NCBI GenBank assembly: GCA_963691705.1
Contig: OY829539.1
Coordinates: 40,991,656 to 41,055,655 of the forward strand
Length of the DNA stretch: 64,000 bases
Origin: Viola odorata
Taxonomy: Eukaryota; Streptophyta; Magnoliopsida; Malpighiales; Violaceae
Direction of reading: 5' to 3'
Translations under genes and position numbers: made by a program
Notes under the pieces: model-generated
Seen by the model: only the letters and a program-made list of their open reading frames with translations
Told to the model about the DNA's origin: nothing
Databases searched by the model: none
Shown here: positions 1-11,464 of the stretch, piece after piece
Numbering within the stretch: position 1 is the stretch's first letter
How the letters are laid out: each line of letters begins with the position of its first letter

Positions 1-1110
1 AAAATAATACTGTCCATTTTGGATCGAAGTTTACATACTTTTTTTTTTTCAATAAGCAATGCAATGATATTAAATTAAAGAGAAACAGAGGAAAATGGCT
101 ACCAGAAGTAGCCACACCTCAAAAGCAAAACAGGTCCAATACAAAGAAGAAGCGCAGGGGGGTTAAATACTATTAACGTTCATGTTCCCCAGGTCAGAAG
201 CCAAGCTGGCGAGACCCACAATTGGGAGCTACTGTATGGGAATGAAGTATCACTGATCCTAATCCAATTCGTCCATGACACAGCTATCTGACACAACATA
301 CTTTTAATAAAATATATTATTTCATTAAAAGGTTTACCACTTTTAAGATATTATTTCTTTAAAACTTTGGTTTCCATATCCTCACAATTTAAAAGCTTAT
401 TAGTCGTCGCCGTCCCCGTCCGGCCCCTCACCCCCTCCTTGTTTACTATAAAGACGACAACTCAAGGATCGCGAAAATGCCAGTAGATAAGATGCTACGC
501 ACCACAGCTAGCCGGTCCTGATGTAATAACATAGTAATAAACTACGTAACTGATCCACTAACTAAAATGCATTCTTCAATTAAATACAATTAAATTAAAT
601 AATTTGGTGTGATTAATTAATCTATTGAATTTTACATCAAAAAGATAGAAACACATAAAAAGTAAATATAAAAAAATTAATTTTTTAATAAAATGTGACT
701 TTTTGTAAAAACCGTACGAGCTCCGGTTCAAAACAAATATCATCATTTTATTAAAAGAGACTGGGTGTTTTATTTCTCCAACATAAACATGATATAATTT
801 GCTTCTCATTTTGCGTAAAAAAATAAAAAGTAGTGCTAAATATATTAATACTTTTATTAACTTTTATACTAAAAGTATACTTATTATCTTCACATTTATT
901 TAATAGCTCCAATCATATGTGAACACATTAGTTAGTACAATTTTATTAGTAATAGTATTCCAAAATATTATTAAAAACAAATATATAACTCCAATACAGT
1001 AGTAAACAAAGATACAACTCCAATACAGTACTAAAATAAATAAATATAGTTTATTAATTAACCTTAAATTATGGATTTTTTTAGGGGCGCGGGAATGGGG
1101 AATCTTAGTA
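1..1110. other. AT-rich flank, no gene recognised
   Basis: Strongly AT-rich sequence with no long reading frame and no family I recognise. The first 400 bases are less AT-rich and might hold the 3' end of a minus-strand gene, but I could not support one. The last few hundred bases are the presumed upstream region of the citrate-binding-like gene. Confidence 0.5.
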
Positions 1111-1111
1111 T

Positions 1112-1119
1112 TATATATA
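1112..1119 (+). promoter_or_regulatory. probable TATA box of the citrate-binding-like gene
   Basis: TATATATA lies 42 bases upstream of the preferred ATG at 1161, which would place transcription start about 15-20 bases before that ATG. The short leader favours the ATG at 1161 over the in-frame ATG at 1071, which lies upstream of this box. Confidence 0.45.
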
Positions 1120-1160
1120 GAGTCTTGAGCAAGATTGAGGAGTGCATTTTGAGATTGAAA

Positions 1161-2016
1161 ATGAAGAGATTCATCAATGAATATGTACTTCTTGTCTTGA
1201 TATTTATTGTGCAGATGGGCTCATTCCCTTTATATGGTGTGGCTGATCCAACTGATGGTTTCACTTCAGTGCGGCTAACAGCAGCAAACATTGTCCTGCA
1301 AAAACCGTATGACATCCCTCTCAATCAAAGATACAGCTTTCAAAATGGAGTCCACAAAATGTGGGTTTATGCAGACGACAAGCCGCACAGCCCTGACAGC
1401 CATACCCAGCCAAGAACTGAAATTCGTATAGCGGTACGAATGATTGTATTATTTATCATTATTATAAAGGCCTACTTTGTGGATCGAATTCAAGACTTAT
1501 CTTATAATACAACTTTACTACCAACTCTTACCATCTTTTTGACATTGAACTAATCACCATTTTGTTTAGCAAAAAAATATAATAAATTATTAAATATTGA
1601 ATATTTTGTATTATTTTTTGGTATAGGGTCTTGATTATTCTTCAGGAGTGTGGCAATTTGAAGGTTATGGGTTCGTACCAAACGGGACCTCTGGTGCTAC
1701 GGTAGCTCAGATTCATGGTGCGGCTCATGGTGCAACCACTTTAATACTAAGGATATACGATGGAGATATGAGGTTCTATAGTGGAGACTTAATAGAGACT
1801 GATCTGTACGACAAGTGGTTCAGGTTGAATATAATTCATGACGTGAATGCTGGTAAGGTGACTGTGTTCATTGATGGCCAAGAAAAATTCAGCCATAAGG
1901 ACCAAGGACCAGGCGACTTGTATTTCAAATGTGGGGTTTACGCTGCGCCCAGGGATATCAGCTATTACATGGAGTCCAGGTGGAGAGACATTAAGATATA
2001 TAAAAAGTCATACTAA
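1161..2016 (+). CDS. citrate-binding-protein-like secreted protein (two exons)
   Basis: Two exons, 1161-1433 and 1627-2016, separated by a 193-base AT-rich GT-AG intron in phase 0; together they encode about 220 residues. Residues 1 to about 28 are a hydrophobic signal peptide ending near PLYGVA. The mature part begins DPTDGFTSV and contains the family blocks LQKPYDIPLNQRYSF, WVYADDKPH, PRTEIRI (end of exon 1), SSGVWQFEGYGFVP (start of exon 2), KWFRLNIIHDV, GKVTVFIDG, YFKCGVYA and YYMESRW. I recognise these as the plant citrate-binding protein family first known from Hevea lutoids, which has an alginate-lyase-2-type jelly-roll fold. Length and block order match a complete protein, so it is probably functional. 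The founding member binds citrate in the vacuole/lutoid; the ligand here is inferred, and polysaccharide binding is an alternative. A longer start at 1071 would bury the signal peptide and is less likely. Confidence 0.85.
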
Positions 2017-2339
2017 TTAAAAGCTTGTTTATAATAAAAGATAATATGTTGTCCTAATTGTATTGATCTCTTCTAATTAAATTAAATTAAAGTTACATGT
2101 AATTATTTTTCGCCCGTGGAGGTATTTATATTTGACTATTTAGAGAAGTAAATTTAAATTAATATTAGTATAGTTAAGTGATAAGTGATTTATTCACCAT
2201 TAATTAAAATTTTAAATTAAAATTTTAAAAGTGAAAAAAATCATGCATGTCAGGAAGTCACTATGACAAAGTGCTCAAACGAAATTAGTGTAAGTTGAGA
2301 AGTATTAAATGTACCAGCCCATTCGACCGAGACCAATAT
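2017..2339. other. AT-rich 3' flank
   Basis: AT-rich sequence after the stop codon of the citrate-binding-like gene, presumably 3' UTR followed by spacer. No reading frame or repeat recognised. Confidence 0.4.
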
Positions 2340-3082
2340 CACAGCCTCCTTTGTTTCTAATCATGGCAATCCTACTTCTACACAATCACAACAAGATCAG
2401 GCTCATCCTCACAGTATGATTGATAAGCACGCCTCACTCAATTCATTGTAATGTTAAATATGCGATTTTCCTCCCCAATTAAATCAGGGAGGTCGTGGTG
2501 GTCGTGGTAATAACCATGGTCGCGGTCGCGACTATTGTCGGAGCTTTTCTCCTTCTTAGCATCCTCAGGGAAACCGCCTGTGGTGTACCTACTGTGGGAA
2601 ATCGTGGCACTATGCTGCCACCTGTTTCCAGCGGCCCAACAACTAGCAACAACCCTATATGCCGGTCCAAACACAAATTTTGCTGCACAACCTCATTCGG
2701 CCACTTGGTACTCGGACACAGAGGCATCACATCATGTGACCCTGATCTATCTGACCTGAATCAGTATCAAGAATAGCATGGCTCTGACTCGCTGCAACTC
2801 TGTGATGGTAAGAATGTCAATATTGTCAATATCGATAACGGTCCTCTCCCACACCTTCCGAATCTCTCAAGTTGTCAACTATTCTTCATGTTTCTTCATT
2901 ATTGTTTGTTCAAAAAGTAGCCAAAGATAAAAATGCTTATTGGATCTTTATTAACACCTCCTTTTCCTTAAAGGATCATACCACTAAGGTCACGCTGTTG
3001 GGAGGACTGAGCGAGACGGACTCTTCATCATGGGTCCGCCGTCGCCCTCGTCAAGTCAACCTTTCCACCCGAGTCTTTTTCC
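2340..3082 (+). pseudogene. 5' remnant of Copia-1 (gag zinc knuckle and protease start)
   Basis: Degenerate Ty1/Copia fragment. A Gly/Arg-rich stretch at about 2487-2535 leads to a CX2CX4HX4C zinc knuckle at 2584-2625 (gag nucleocapsid). Shortly after, in another frame, WYSDTEASHHVT (2706 on) matches the Copia protease start, where WxxDSGASxH is normal; the catalytic-loop Gly is replaced by Glu (DTEA at 2715-2726), so the protease would be inactive. Frameshifts and stops break the frame. The first about 125 bases resemble 22230-22345 at the other end of the element and may be LTR remnant. The right edge is the insertion point of Copia-2: reading across it to 20722 restores one integrase frame (PSLF / PVCHNHLGHP). 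Confidence 0.7.
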
Positions 3083-3333
3083 TGTTGGGTTAGACTTGGT
3101 CTCCCTTAGTTGTTAAGTTGCAGAAATAAACTCCTATGTTTTAGGAGATATTTAGTATAGACTAGTTCAAAGCAGTTTTGATTGTGTAGGTAACAAACTT
3201 CACGTTTGTAGTAGTAGAGATCTTGCTTTCAGTAGTTTCATCTTTGTAAGGCTATTTAATGGCCAAAGCTTGCATAATAAAACCAACGAAGTGATTCATA
3301 CTTCTGTAAGTGTGTTATAGATTGAGTGCAACG
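3083..3333 (+). repeat. 5' LTR of Copia-2A
   Basis: 251 bases, near-identical to 20466-20716. Its last base is G where the 3' LTR has the canonical A. Just downstream, TGGTAGCGGAACCAG (3339 on) is in the place and of the type expected for an initiator-Met primer-binding site (usual form TGGTATCAGAGC), though degenerate. Confidence 0.85.
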
Positions 3334-3446
3334 AATCTGGTAGCGGAACCAGACTTGTGTGAAGAGAAAACACGAGTGAAACAAAGTGTGTGAGGAAAAA
3401 CACGAGTGGGTGTGTGAAGAAAAACACGAGTGGGAATCAACACAAG

Positions 3447-3795
3447 ATGGCTGAGAGCAGCAACTTTGCAGGACCAAGCATTCCCAAGTTTGACGGGGAT
3501 TATGATCACTGGAGCCTGATCATGGAGAACCTTTCAAGTCAAAGGAGTATTGGAGCGTGGTGCAAGCTGGTTTTACTGAACCAACGAATGAAGAAACTCT
3601 ATCTGCAGTCCAAAGGAAAAATGTCGATGAAGCTAGGCTAAAGGATCTAAAGGCCAAGAACTATCTGTTCAGTTCAATCGACAAGACCATCTTGAAGACC
3701 ATCACTCAGAAGGAGACATCCAAACAACTTTGGGATTTAATGAAAATCAAATACTAGGGAAACACAAGGGTGCAACGAGCACAACTGCAGACATT
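3447..3795 (+). pseudogene. Copia-2A gag, N-terminal part, frameshifted and truncated
   Basis: The ATG at 3447 opens MAESSNFAGPSIPKFDGDYD, a typical start of plant Copia gag. The frame shifts near 3535-3557 and continues as VVQAGFTEPTNEE through KQLWDLMKIKY to a stop at 3755-3757 (TAG, probably from CAG). Homology continues to about 3795, where it breaks into the LTR of the gag-only element. The next recognisable gag (VKIMEKILRTLTENFNYV) resumes at 17162, so the middle of gag is missing as well as interrupted. Confidence 0.75.
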
Positions 3796-5523
3796 TTTAA
3801 GACAAGTTTAAATTCGTATAAAATGTTCGTATGCTAAAATGTTCGTATGCTTTTTAAGACATGTTTAATTCGTATAAAATGTTCGGATGCCTCGTATGAT
3901 GTATTATTTTATTTTATATGTCATGTGAATTATCGTGAATTTAATTGCATGCCATGTATGATGTTTTATTTATTTTATGTCATGTGAATTATCGTGGATT
4001 TAATGGCACACTTCGTATGATGTATTATTTTATTTTATATGCCATGAGAATTATCATGAATTTAATTGCATGCTTCGTATGTTGTTTTATTTATTTTATG
4101 CCACTTAAATTATTGTGAAAATTATGAAATACTCACATGATGTTTTATTTGTTTCATGCCATGTTTTAAAATGAAATACTCATATGCAATGAATGATTTA
4201 TTTATTTGTTTGCTATGTTTGTTCAAATTGCTTGCTAAATAAATGTGTGCATGTGTTTTTATTATTTATTATTTTCGAGTTATTACTAACACTCTTACTT
4301 TATAGGTTAAACTTTAAACCTTCACTCGAAAAGTACGTTTTACCTTCCTTTTATTTAAATTAATGATTTCCGTAAATGTTATTTGCATTCATGTTGTCTA
4401 AAAAACTAGAAATCCAAGTATGGGCCTAGCCCGACCCATTAGAATTGTAGGCTTTATTTCCATGCATTCGATGTGATAATTAATTGTCAATTATTTCCAA
4501 TTGCGTGTATGTGGTAATAATTGCTAAACTTGTTGTAATAATTAATCACCCATTTCACTTATTGTAATAATTAGTATTTCACTTGTTGTAATAAGTAGTT
4601 AGATAGTTATTTCGACCTCCAATTTGTAATAATTAGATAAGTAGTTTTTATTATGAATTGTGGTTTGTAATAATTAGCTAAGTAGTAAAAAATCGTGTAT
4701 GTTTGCATATACCTAAGTATTTATGTCAATTGTCGTTAATCATGGTTTTGAAGAGATGGATCGATCAGGGTTTATCCGAAAGGTAAGGTTACCTTAAAAC
4801 TTCTCCCTGTATGTTTAGTTGAATGCTAAAAACCGAATCGAATGCATGACTCCCTAGTAGGCGCTAGAACTACCCATTCGTATGCATGACATATAGAATT
4901 ACTAAAAAATAATAAAATCAACTCACATGCTTACGTGTTTACGTCGCTTGTTTTCTTTATGCCATGAAATTAATTGCGATACATTAATATATGTGTATGG
5001 TGGTCCCAATATCACGCAAAATATGTGTGCATACATTAATCGGTATCTTGTTAGTTTTTTGCCATGATAGACCACGTAGTAATTAAGTCATGCATGACCC
5101 AATGATAAGGGAGGAACGTCCGCTCTAGCATCGAGAAAAAATGGTAACCCCATCCCTCGGCCCCAAACTGAAATAACAAGTCCCAACGAAAAATGCTAAG
5201 ATGTAACGTCACCTTTAAGGACCCAAATTACATGTTTAAAATATTTTCAAAACAACTCCCATACCGGTAACCTTTTTAGGATGTGACTTGGATGCCTAAC
5301 ACCTTCCCAAGTCCATAACCACGACCTCGAACCATTGTTCTTTGGTTTAGACCATTTTGCCTTAGTTTGTTTATTTTTATGCCATGACGATTAGGTTCCC
5401 TAAACCTTAGAAAATTAGGGTGGCGACTTCATTTTGCATGATGTTAAGACAAGTCCAACGCTTGTCTCGCATTATGGCCCGTCCCGAACCCATACTCGTT
5501 TTCAACGAAAAGGGGGTGCGATA
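3796..5523 (+). repeat. 5' LTR of the gag-only element, left part deleted
   Basis: Matches the last about 1.65 kb of the 3' LTR (from about 15470 to 17157) with only scattered differences by eye. About 1.6 kb of the LTR front, including the TATA box, is missing. The junction with Copia-2 gag is abrupt. It ends GGGGGTGCGATA where the 3' LTR ends GGGGTTGCGACA. No gene in this stretch. Confidence 0.8.
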
Positions 5524-5545
5524 GTTTGGTGACTTCACTGGGGAC
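5524..5545 (+). other. putative primer-binding site of the gag-only element
   Basis: TTTGGTGACTTCACTGGGGA directly follows the LTR end, the position of a minus-strand primer-binding site. Similar TGGCGACTCCACTGGGGA strings follow LTRs of other plant Tat/Ogre elements. I do not assign the tRNA with certainty. The stretch from here to about 6250 holds untranslated leader with no supported gene. Confidence 0.5.
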
Positions 5546-6254
5546 TAGTAGGGTCGAAGTCGGTTTTATGGTGTTTGTTTTTTTATTATTTACTTGCTTT
5601 AAATAAATTGTTTTCATGATTGTTATATACTATTGGCTTTAATAAATTGTTCATCTGCATCTCATGCATAATGCTTATCGCCGACCATGATACCCAATAG
5701 GATTAGGAAGGTATTAGTGAAGCCCTGCGGACCTGTGTCCCAGTATGCTTTCATGAACCCTAACTCGGATTTGAACTCCTAAATGGATTGAGAACCCAGA
5801 ATCCTTGTCATGATTCGGTCAATGCTCTCGTATCCATTTAATGAGGGACCTCTGTTAGGGTATCATCCGAGAACCTTCAAGCCAGTTAGAAATAGTTGGA
5901 GTCACACCAGCATATGCATCATGTTCGTGCATTTATTTTACCGATGCCATGTTTATGTGTTACGATTTTACTTTATACTTGTATTTCCCTCACGTTGTAT
6001 TTTTTCGCTAACGCAACAATTTTCTTTTCTTCTCGTAAAACGGCCCCACCTTACTTGTTCACTCAAATGGCAACACCTACGATGCTTTCACTTAATACTT
6101 TCGGGATTTCAAGCTACAACGATCAGTCGGAATAGGGTGACATGTTGAAATCCGATTTTATTCCCGATATTACAACCAACATTGGGATGGAAGAAGTGGA
6201 GAGTCAAAAAGGGGAGATTGCGTCGTTGGAATGAAATGAAAACACAAAGAAATA

Positions 6255-7620
6255 TAGACCAATGACGATAAATGCGGAGATGACTGCTTCTTCTCGGTTT
6301 CAGCCGCGCGTTCTTTTGTTGTTGGCTGATATAGACGCAATTGGCTCGGAATTTCCCCTTGGCCAAAAGACGAAAAATGTTCATAAACACATTGAAGATT
6401 TCCCATACCAAAGATGGGATTTTTTTGGGCAGCGCCTCACTCGGAAATAATTTGGACGTAAGGATGATAGTGTTCTCAGTTGCAGCCGTGCGTTCTTTTA
6501 TTTTGGCCGATATAGACATGATTGGCTCGGAATTTCCCCGCGTCCAAAACACGAAAGACGTAGGCAACAAGTTGAAGTATGCCCGCACCAAATTTCAGAT
6601 TTTTCTGGGTGACACATCTCTCACAAATGATAATAACGCGGAGATAATAGTGCTTCTCAGTTGCAACCGCGCGTTATTTGTTTTTTGCCGATATAGACGG
6701 GATTGGCCCGGAATTTCCCCACGCCCAAAACACGAAAGATGTTTATAACGGGCTGAAGTTTTCCCACACCAAATTTCAGAATTTTCTGGGTGACACATTT
6801 CTCACAAATAATTTAGACGTGAAGACGGCTGCTCTCCTCGGTCTCAGCCGCGCATTCTTTTGTTTTGGCTGATATAGACGCAATTGGCTCGGAATTTCCC
6901 CTTGGCCAAAACACAAAAAACGTTCATAACACATTGAAGATTTTCCATACCAAAGATGGGATTTTTCTGGGTAGCGCATCACTCGAAAATAATTTGGACG
7001 TAAGGATGAAAGTTTCCTCGTGTACATCCGTACACTATTTTGTCTTGGCCAATATAAATACGATTGGCTCGGAATTTCCACTCGGTCAGAACGCGAAAGA
7101 CGCAGGCAACAAGTTTAAGTATGCCCACACCAAAATTCAGATTTTTCTGGGTAGTACTTCTCTCACAAACAAATTCGGAATGCAAAGGTCGCTGTTTCCT
7201 CTCGGTCTCAGCCGCGCGATCTTTTGTCTCGGCCAATATCAATGCGATTTGCTGGGAGTTAACACTCGGACAAAACAAGAAAGACACAGGAAACAAGTTT
7301 AAGTATGCCCACACCAGAGTTCAGATTTTTCTGGGCAGTTCTTCTCTCACAAAAAAATACGGAATGCAAGGATAGCTGGTTCTTCTCGGTCCCGTCTGCG
7401 CGATCTTTTGTCTCAGCCAATATAAACACGATGGGCTCAGAATTTCCTCTCAGTCAAAACACAAAAGACGTCGGTAACGGGCTGAAGTATTCCCGTACCA
7501 AATTTCAGAATTTTCTGGGTAGCATATCTCTTACAAAAAAATTCAGAACACAAGGATAACTGTGTCTTTACGGTTGCAATCGCGCACTCTTTTGTTTTGG
7601 CCGATATGGACACGTAAATG
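6255..7620. repeat. tandem array of about 180-184 bp, eight copies, in the 5' leader
   Basis: The block CAGCCGCGCGTTCTTTTG and its variants recurs at about 6301, 6483, 6664, 6845, 7025, 7209, 7393 and 7577: spacings 182, 181, 181, 180, 184, 184 and 184. Each unit also holds GATTGGCTCGGAATTTCC and a CAGATTTTTCTGGG-like block. Copies differ by many substitutions, so the array is not fresh. Apparent short reading frames on both strands here are by-products of the repeat. It lies upstream of gag, in the untranslated leader. Confidence 0.9.
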
Positions 7621-8174
7621 GCTAAAAGAGCGCCATAAATCTGGTTGAAATTCATCCTCTAAGATTGAATGTCAGTATGCAAGAAAGAGTTACTATGAAT
7701 GTTGCTTGAAGTGCTTCCAAGCTGGGTTTTATCGTCTTTGCCCATCATAAGCAAAACTTTTTGTCGCTCAAATGATTGTTAAAACCTCTTGGCACGATGG
7801 CCTCATCCTTCAAATTCAAAGAATATACTCATAAAACTCATTACAAAAGAAGAGTTCCAAGCATGTTAAACACTAGCCACTCGCACGGGTTTGTTCCAAG
7901 GATTTTTCGTCGATAAATGTCCAAGATCACGTTGCGTCATTGGAATGAATAAAAACTTCCTTCGTATCTTCACCAAAGTATCATCTTCTCATTCGTCCTA
8001 AAAGTATTGAGTGAAAGTGTGGCCAGAAGAGTGAATAAGCAGCGTGAAGGACGCGGGATTGCATCACCTATACTGACCTTTTTTATTTTCCTTTTCCTTT
8101 TTCAGGATAACGATAGCTCCTCGAAGAAAAACTACTCCCCCTAGGCCCCCGTGACTAGACTTCAAGCGCGAAAG

Positions 8175-9743
8175 ATGGCCGAACAAACCAAGACAGAACA
8201 GATATTAGCTGCTAGAATAACGGAGTTGGAAGAGCAAGTTAGGGTTACTACAGAGAGGGCCACTCAGGCCGAAAAAGAGCGAGATGTAGCAACCAATGAG
8301 TTCCCACCCGGTTTTGATCCTAGTCAAATAATAGGACCCTCCTCTTCCGCCATCGCTGGATCCTCGGGACCCCAATAATTTTCTATTCCTGGGGGTCAAT
8401 GGAAATGGATTGATCCTTTCACCACAAACCCAGTAGTTAACGTGGGGGGAGAAATTACTACAGCTCTGCAGCATTCCTTTGTCAACCTTACTTTGGACCC
8501 AGATCAAAATCCGATTCATCAGGAATCCCAAGGCTTTCGCCCTCCTCGAGGCCACTCCACTCAAATCTTGGTTCCCAACCCTATGGGATTTCGACCTCCA
8601 TTCGTCAATCCGCCACCACTTACTTTAAAACCTCTATTACCCCTTGATCCTAATGCGACTTCCATAGAAAGACCAAATGCGGATAGATTGAACATACTAG
8701 AAGAAAGGCTTAGAGCCATCGAAGGAACGAACCCCTTTGACCCTACGGGCCCAACCGACATGTGCATGGTCCCGGGGATCATAATGCCTCCAAAATACAA
8801 GGCTCCTAATTTTGAGAAGTATACAGGGGTCGAGTGCCCAAAGACTCATCTCAAGGCCTATTGCAACAAAATGGCCGAAATGATACACAACGAGCCTCTG
8901 TTGATCCATCGGTTCAGGGAAAGCTTGGCCAAGCATGCCTTGATTTGGTACATGGGCCTAGACAGAGCCAAGATCAAAACTTGGAGGGATTTGTCCGATG
9001 CTTTTTTCAAGCAATACAAGTTCAACATGGAAGTGGCACCAGACCGTTCTGATCTGCAGAATCTTGAGAAAAAAATAGAAGAATCAGTGAAAACTTATGC
9101 TCAGAGGTGGAGAGAACTAGCTGCTAGGATTTCTCCTTCTTTGAGTGACAAAGAGCTCGTATCCATTTTCGTGAACACTTTCAAGGCTCCATACTACACC
9201 TATCTCATCTCTAATTCGTCGAGTAGCTTCTCCGACATTGTCCTCGTAGCCGAGAGAGTTGAACAAGGAGTTAAGTCCGGAAGGATCGCTACTTCCACGC
9301 CAGAGGAAACGTCTAAGAGAGCGCCTATCATGAAGGAAGACATTGGCTTTGTCTCCTACTGCCCTGGTTACAAGCAACCTTTGACACAACCTAGACCATA
9401 TAACCCACCAAATGACCCAAACAACCAGAATAACCAGAACTATCCTCGAGACAAGGAACCACTACCACCTCTTCCAGCCCCACTAGGGGAAATCTACGAA
9501 CATCTTCTAGCAACGAGGCAGATTGCACCAACCCCAATCCGACCTCTCCAAACTTCTAACCCAAAGGAGTTCGATCCTAGTGTTACATGTGTATACCATA
9601 CAGGAGCTCTAGGTCACCCTCTAGAGAACTGCTCCGCCTTTAAGACATAGGTTCGTCACTTGATCAAGTGCGGATGGATCTCCTTCGAAGGATTAAACAA
9701 AGGACCTAACACGACAACCAACCTTCCTCCTACCAGCTCTTGA
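8175..9743 (+). pseudogene. gag of the gag-only element, two in-frame stops
   Basis: One frame of about 520 codons from MAEQTKTEQ to a TGA at 9741-9743, broken by TAA at 8376-8378 and TAG at 9648-9650. The N-terminus (residues about 10-45) is a Glu/Arg-rich coiled coil. The middle (about 8790-9290) is a retrotransposon capsid domain: KYTGVECPKTHLKAY, ALIWYMGLD, TWRDLSDAFFKQYKFN, RWRELAARISPSLSDKELV. After a Pro/Asn-rich linker comes CVYHTGALGHPLENC, the CxxH...H...C motif typical of Tat/Ogre gag, then VRHLIKCGWISFE beyond the TAG. Upstream bases suggest an original start further 5' (APRRKTTPPRPP in another frame with ATA for ATG). No pol follows. Capsid protein, presumably packaged with pol supplied in trans; this copy is inactive. 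Confidence 0.8.
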
Positions 9744-9974
9744 ATAATCGTTCTCTCGGCCCACGAGGGACCCATCTTGCTCATTCCTCTAGTAGACAAT
9801 ATCCATAATATATATTATTCTTTTGCACGACAGTCGAGCCTACGACTATAAACAAGGGCGCTTCGTGGGAGGCAACCCACTTGTTCTTTTCAATATTTCT
9901 GGTTTTTATTAATAAAATTCAAACATTTAGAGATATCCTTTTCCTGTGAATTTACTATTTAATTCCCTTGTCAT

Positions 9975-10570
9975 TTTAGATGCATTGAGATTTATAAACT
10001 TGGGGGCAAGCAAGTGAAGTGACGACCAAAAGAAGGTGCAATGAGACTTGTAAACTTGGGGGCAAGCGAATGAAGTGACAACCAAAGGAAGGTGTTGCAA
10101 AATCTCAAAGCTCATTTTTCAGGGAAGTTGTCCTTTACGTTTTTACAATCTCCCCTTCCGCAATTTACGTTTCTGTAATTTATATTTTCACAATTTTCAT
10201 TTCCGTTAGTTTTACCTTTCAGGTGCAAGAGATTTGTAAAATAGGGGGGCAAGCGAGTGAAGTGATGACCAAAAGAAGGTGTCGAAAAATGTCAAAGCTC
10301 ATTTTTCAGGGATGTCGTCCTTTCACACTTTTGCAATTTATGTTTTTGCAATTTACATTTCCGTAATTTTACATTTTCAGGTGCAACGAGACCTATAAAA
10401 CTTGGGGGCAAGCAAGTGAAGTGACGACCAAAAGAAGGTGTTGAAAAATGTCAAAGCTCATTTTTCAAGTAAGCTGTCCTTTACCTTTTGCAATTTCCCT
10501 TTCGGTAATTTACGTTCCCGTAATTCATGTTTTTGCAATTTACATTGTCCATAATTTTAGAAATTTCTAC
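9975..10570. repeat. irregular repeats containing GGGGGCAAGCAAGTGAAGTG
   Basis: TGCA(A/T)..GAGA followed by TTGGGGGCAAGC(A/G)A(A/G)TGAAGTGA occurs at about 9981, 10037, 10224 and 10382 (spacings 56, 187, 158). Each long unit also has CAAAGCTCATTTTTCAGG and several TTTGCAATTTACG-like pieces. A single relic, ACTTGGGGGCAAGCCATGG, appears at 12044. From 10570 to 12340 I see no gene, only the purine tract annotated separately. Confidence 0.75.
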
Positions 10571-11260
10571 GATTTGTGTTGTTACGAATACGCGCGTGTA
10601 ACGTTTAGTTTTCTAAAAAAATATTTTTTTCTGAGTACATGTTACTACTTGGGCTAAAAAGAAGGAAAACAAAAAAAATCCCACGTTTTTTGAACATTTT
10701 TAAATCAAAGCATTCATCATTTTGCGTTCATTAGAAATTGTATGAACATACGAGATTTTGTCTGTTAACTCTTATATCCATGACATGTTTAGATATAAGC
10801 GATCACAAACATATCCCTGTGAGTATTTTGGGCCTTCACGCTTGGTTTCTTTCATGAGTGTAAAGGCTAAACTAGGTGCTAGTTAGATTTGCATAATATC
10901 CAGGGTACATGAACTATCAGACATGGGATAGCGGTAAGATGACAGGGGACTTTGCTTTGCTCTTCTTCCACATTTTCATTTTTAACCTTTTTACCCCCAA
11001 AACACATATCTTGTACACCATGTACAACTATATCAAACACCCAAAAGCCTTTTAACCGAGTGAGTTAGTGCTCGACTGGGACCGCCAAATTGGAGTTACA
11101 CGTCAAACAAGGGAATGACAAGGGAGCCCGTAGAGGATCACTGACAAATCAACGTCAAAAGAAGGTCAAATAAAACAAGACATGGAGGCCTCTGGCAGAG
11201 ACAGAGAGGAGGATAGACCAAACAAAAATTGCACTTGCTTCACATGCTATTAGTACCTAC

Positions 11261-11464
11261 AAGAAAAAAAAGAGGGGAAATGAAAGAGAGAAAACAAAAA
11301 GAAAAAAAAAAGAAGAAAAGAAAAAAAAGGGGAGAGAGGGGGAAATAAGGAAAGAGAAAAATTGAAAAAAGGGAAAAAGAGAAGAAAGAAATACAAAGAA
11401 AAGGCATCTCAAGAACCACCAAACCAATAAAAATGGAAGCAAGTGCAAAAAAAAAAAAAAAAAA
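11261..11464. other. polypurine tract, about 200 bases, ending in poly-A
   Basis: The + strand is almost entirely A and G (11261-11400), then a run of 15 or more A at about 11449-11464. The open minus-strand frames here are pure Phe/Ser/Leu low complexity and are not genes. Such tracts can adopt triplex structure; that is inference. Confidence 0.7.

Noticed and set aside
180..330. Possible last exon on the minus strand ending in QLGF-stop
   Set aside because: About 30 codons only, no splice context I trust and no family recognised.
1071..1433. Longer start at 1071 for the citrate-binding-like gene
   Set aside because: It lies upstream of the TATA box and would place about 30 non-conserved residues before a clear signal peptide.
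6109..7655. Overlapping open frames of 60-160 codons on both strands
   Set aside because: They recur with the 180-184-bp repeat and encode no family motif; they are by-products of the array.
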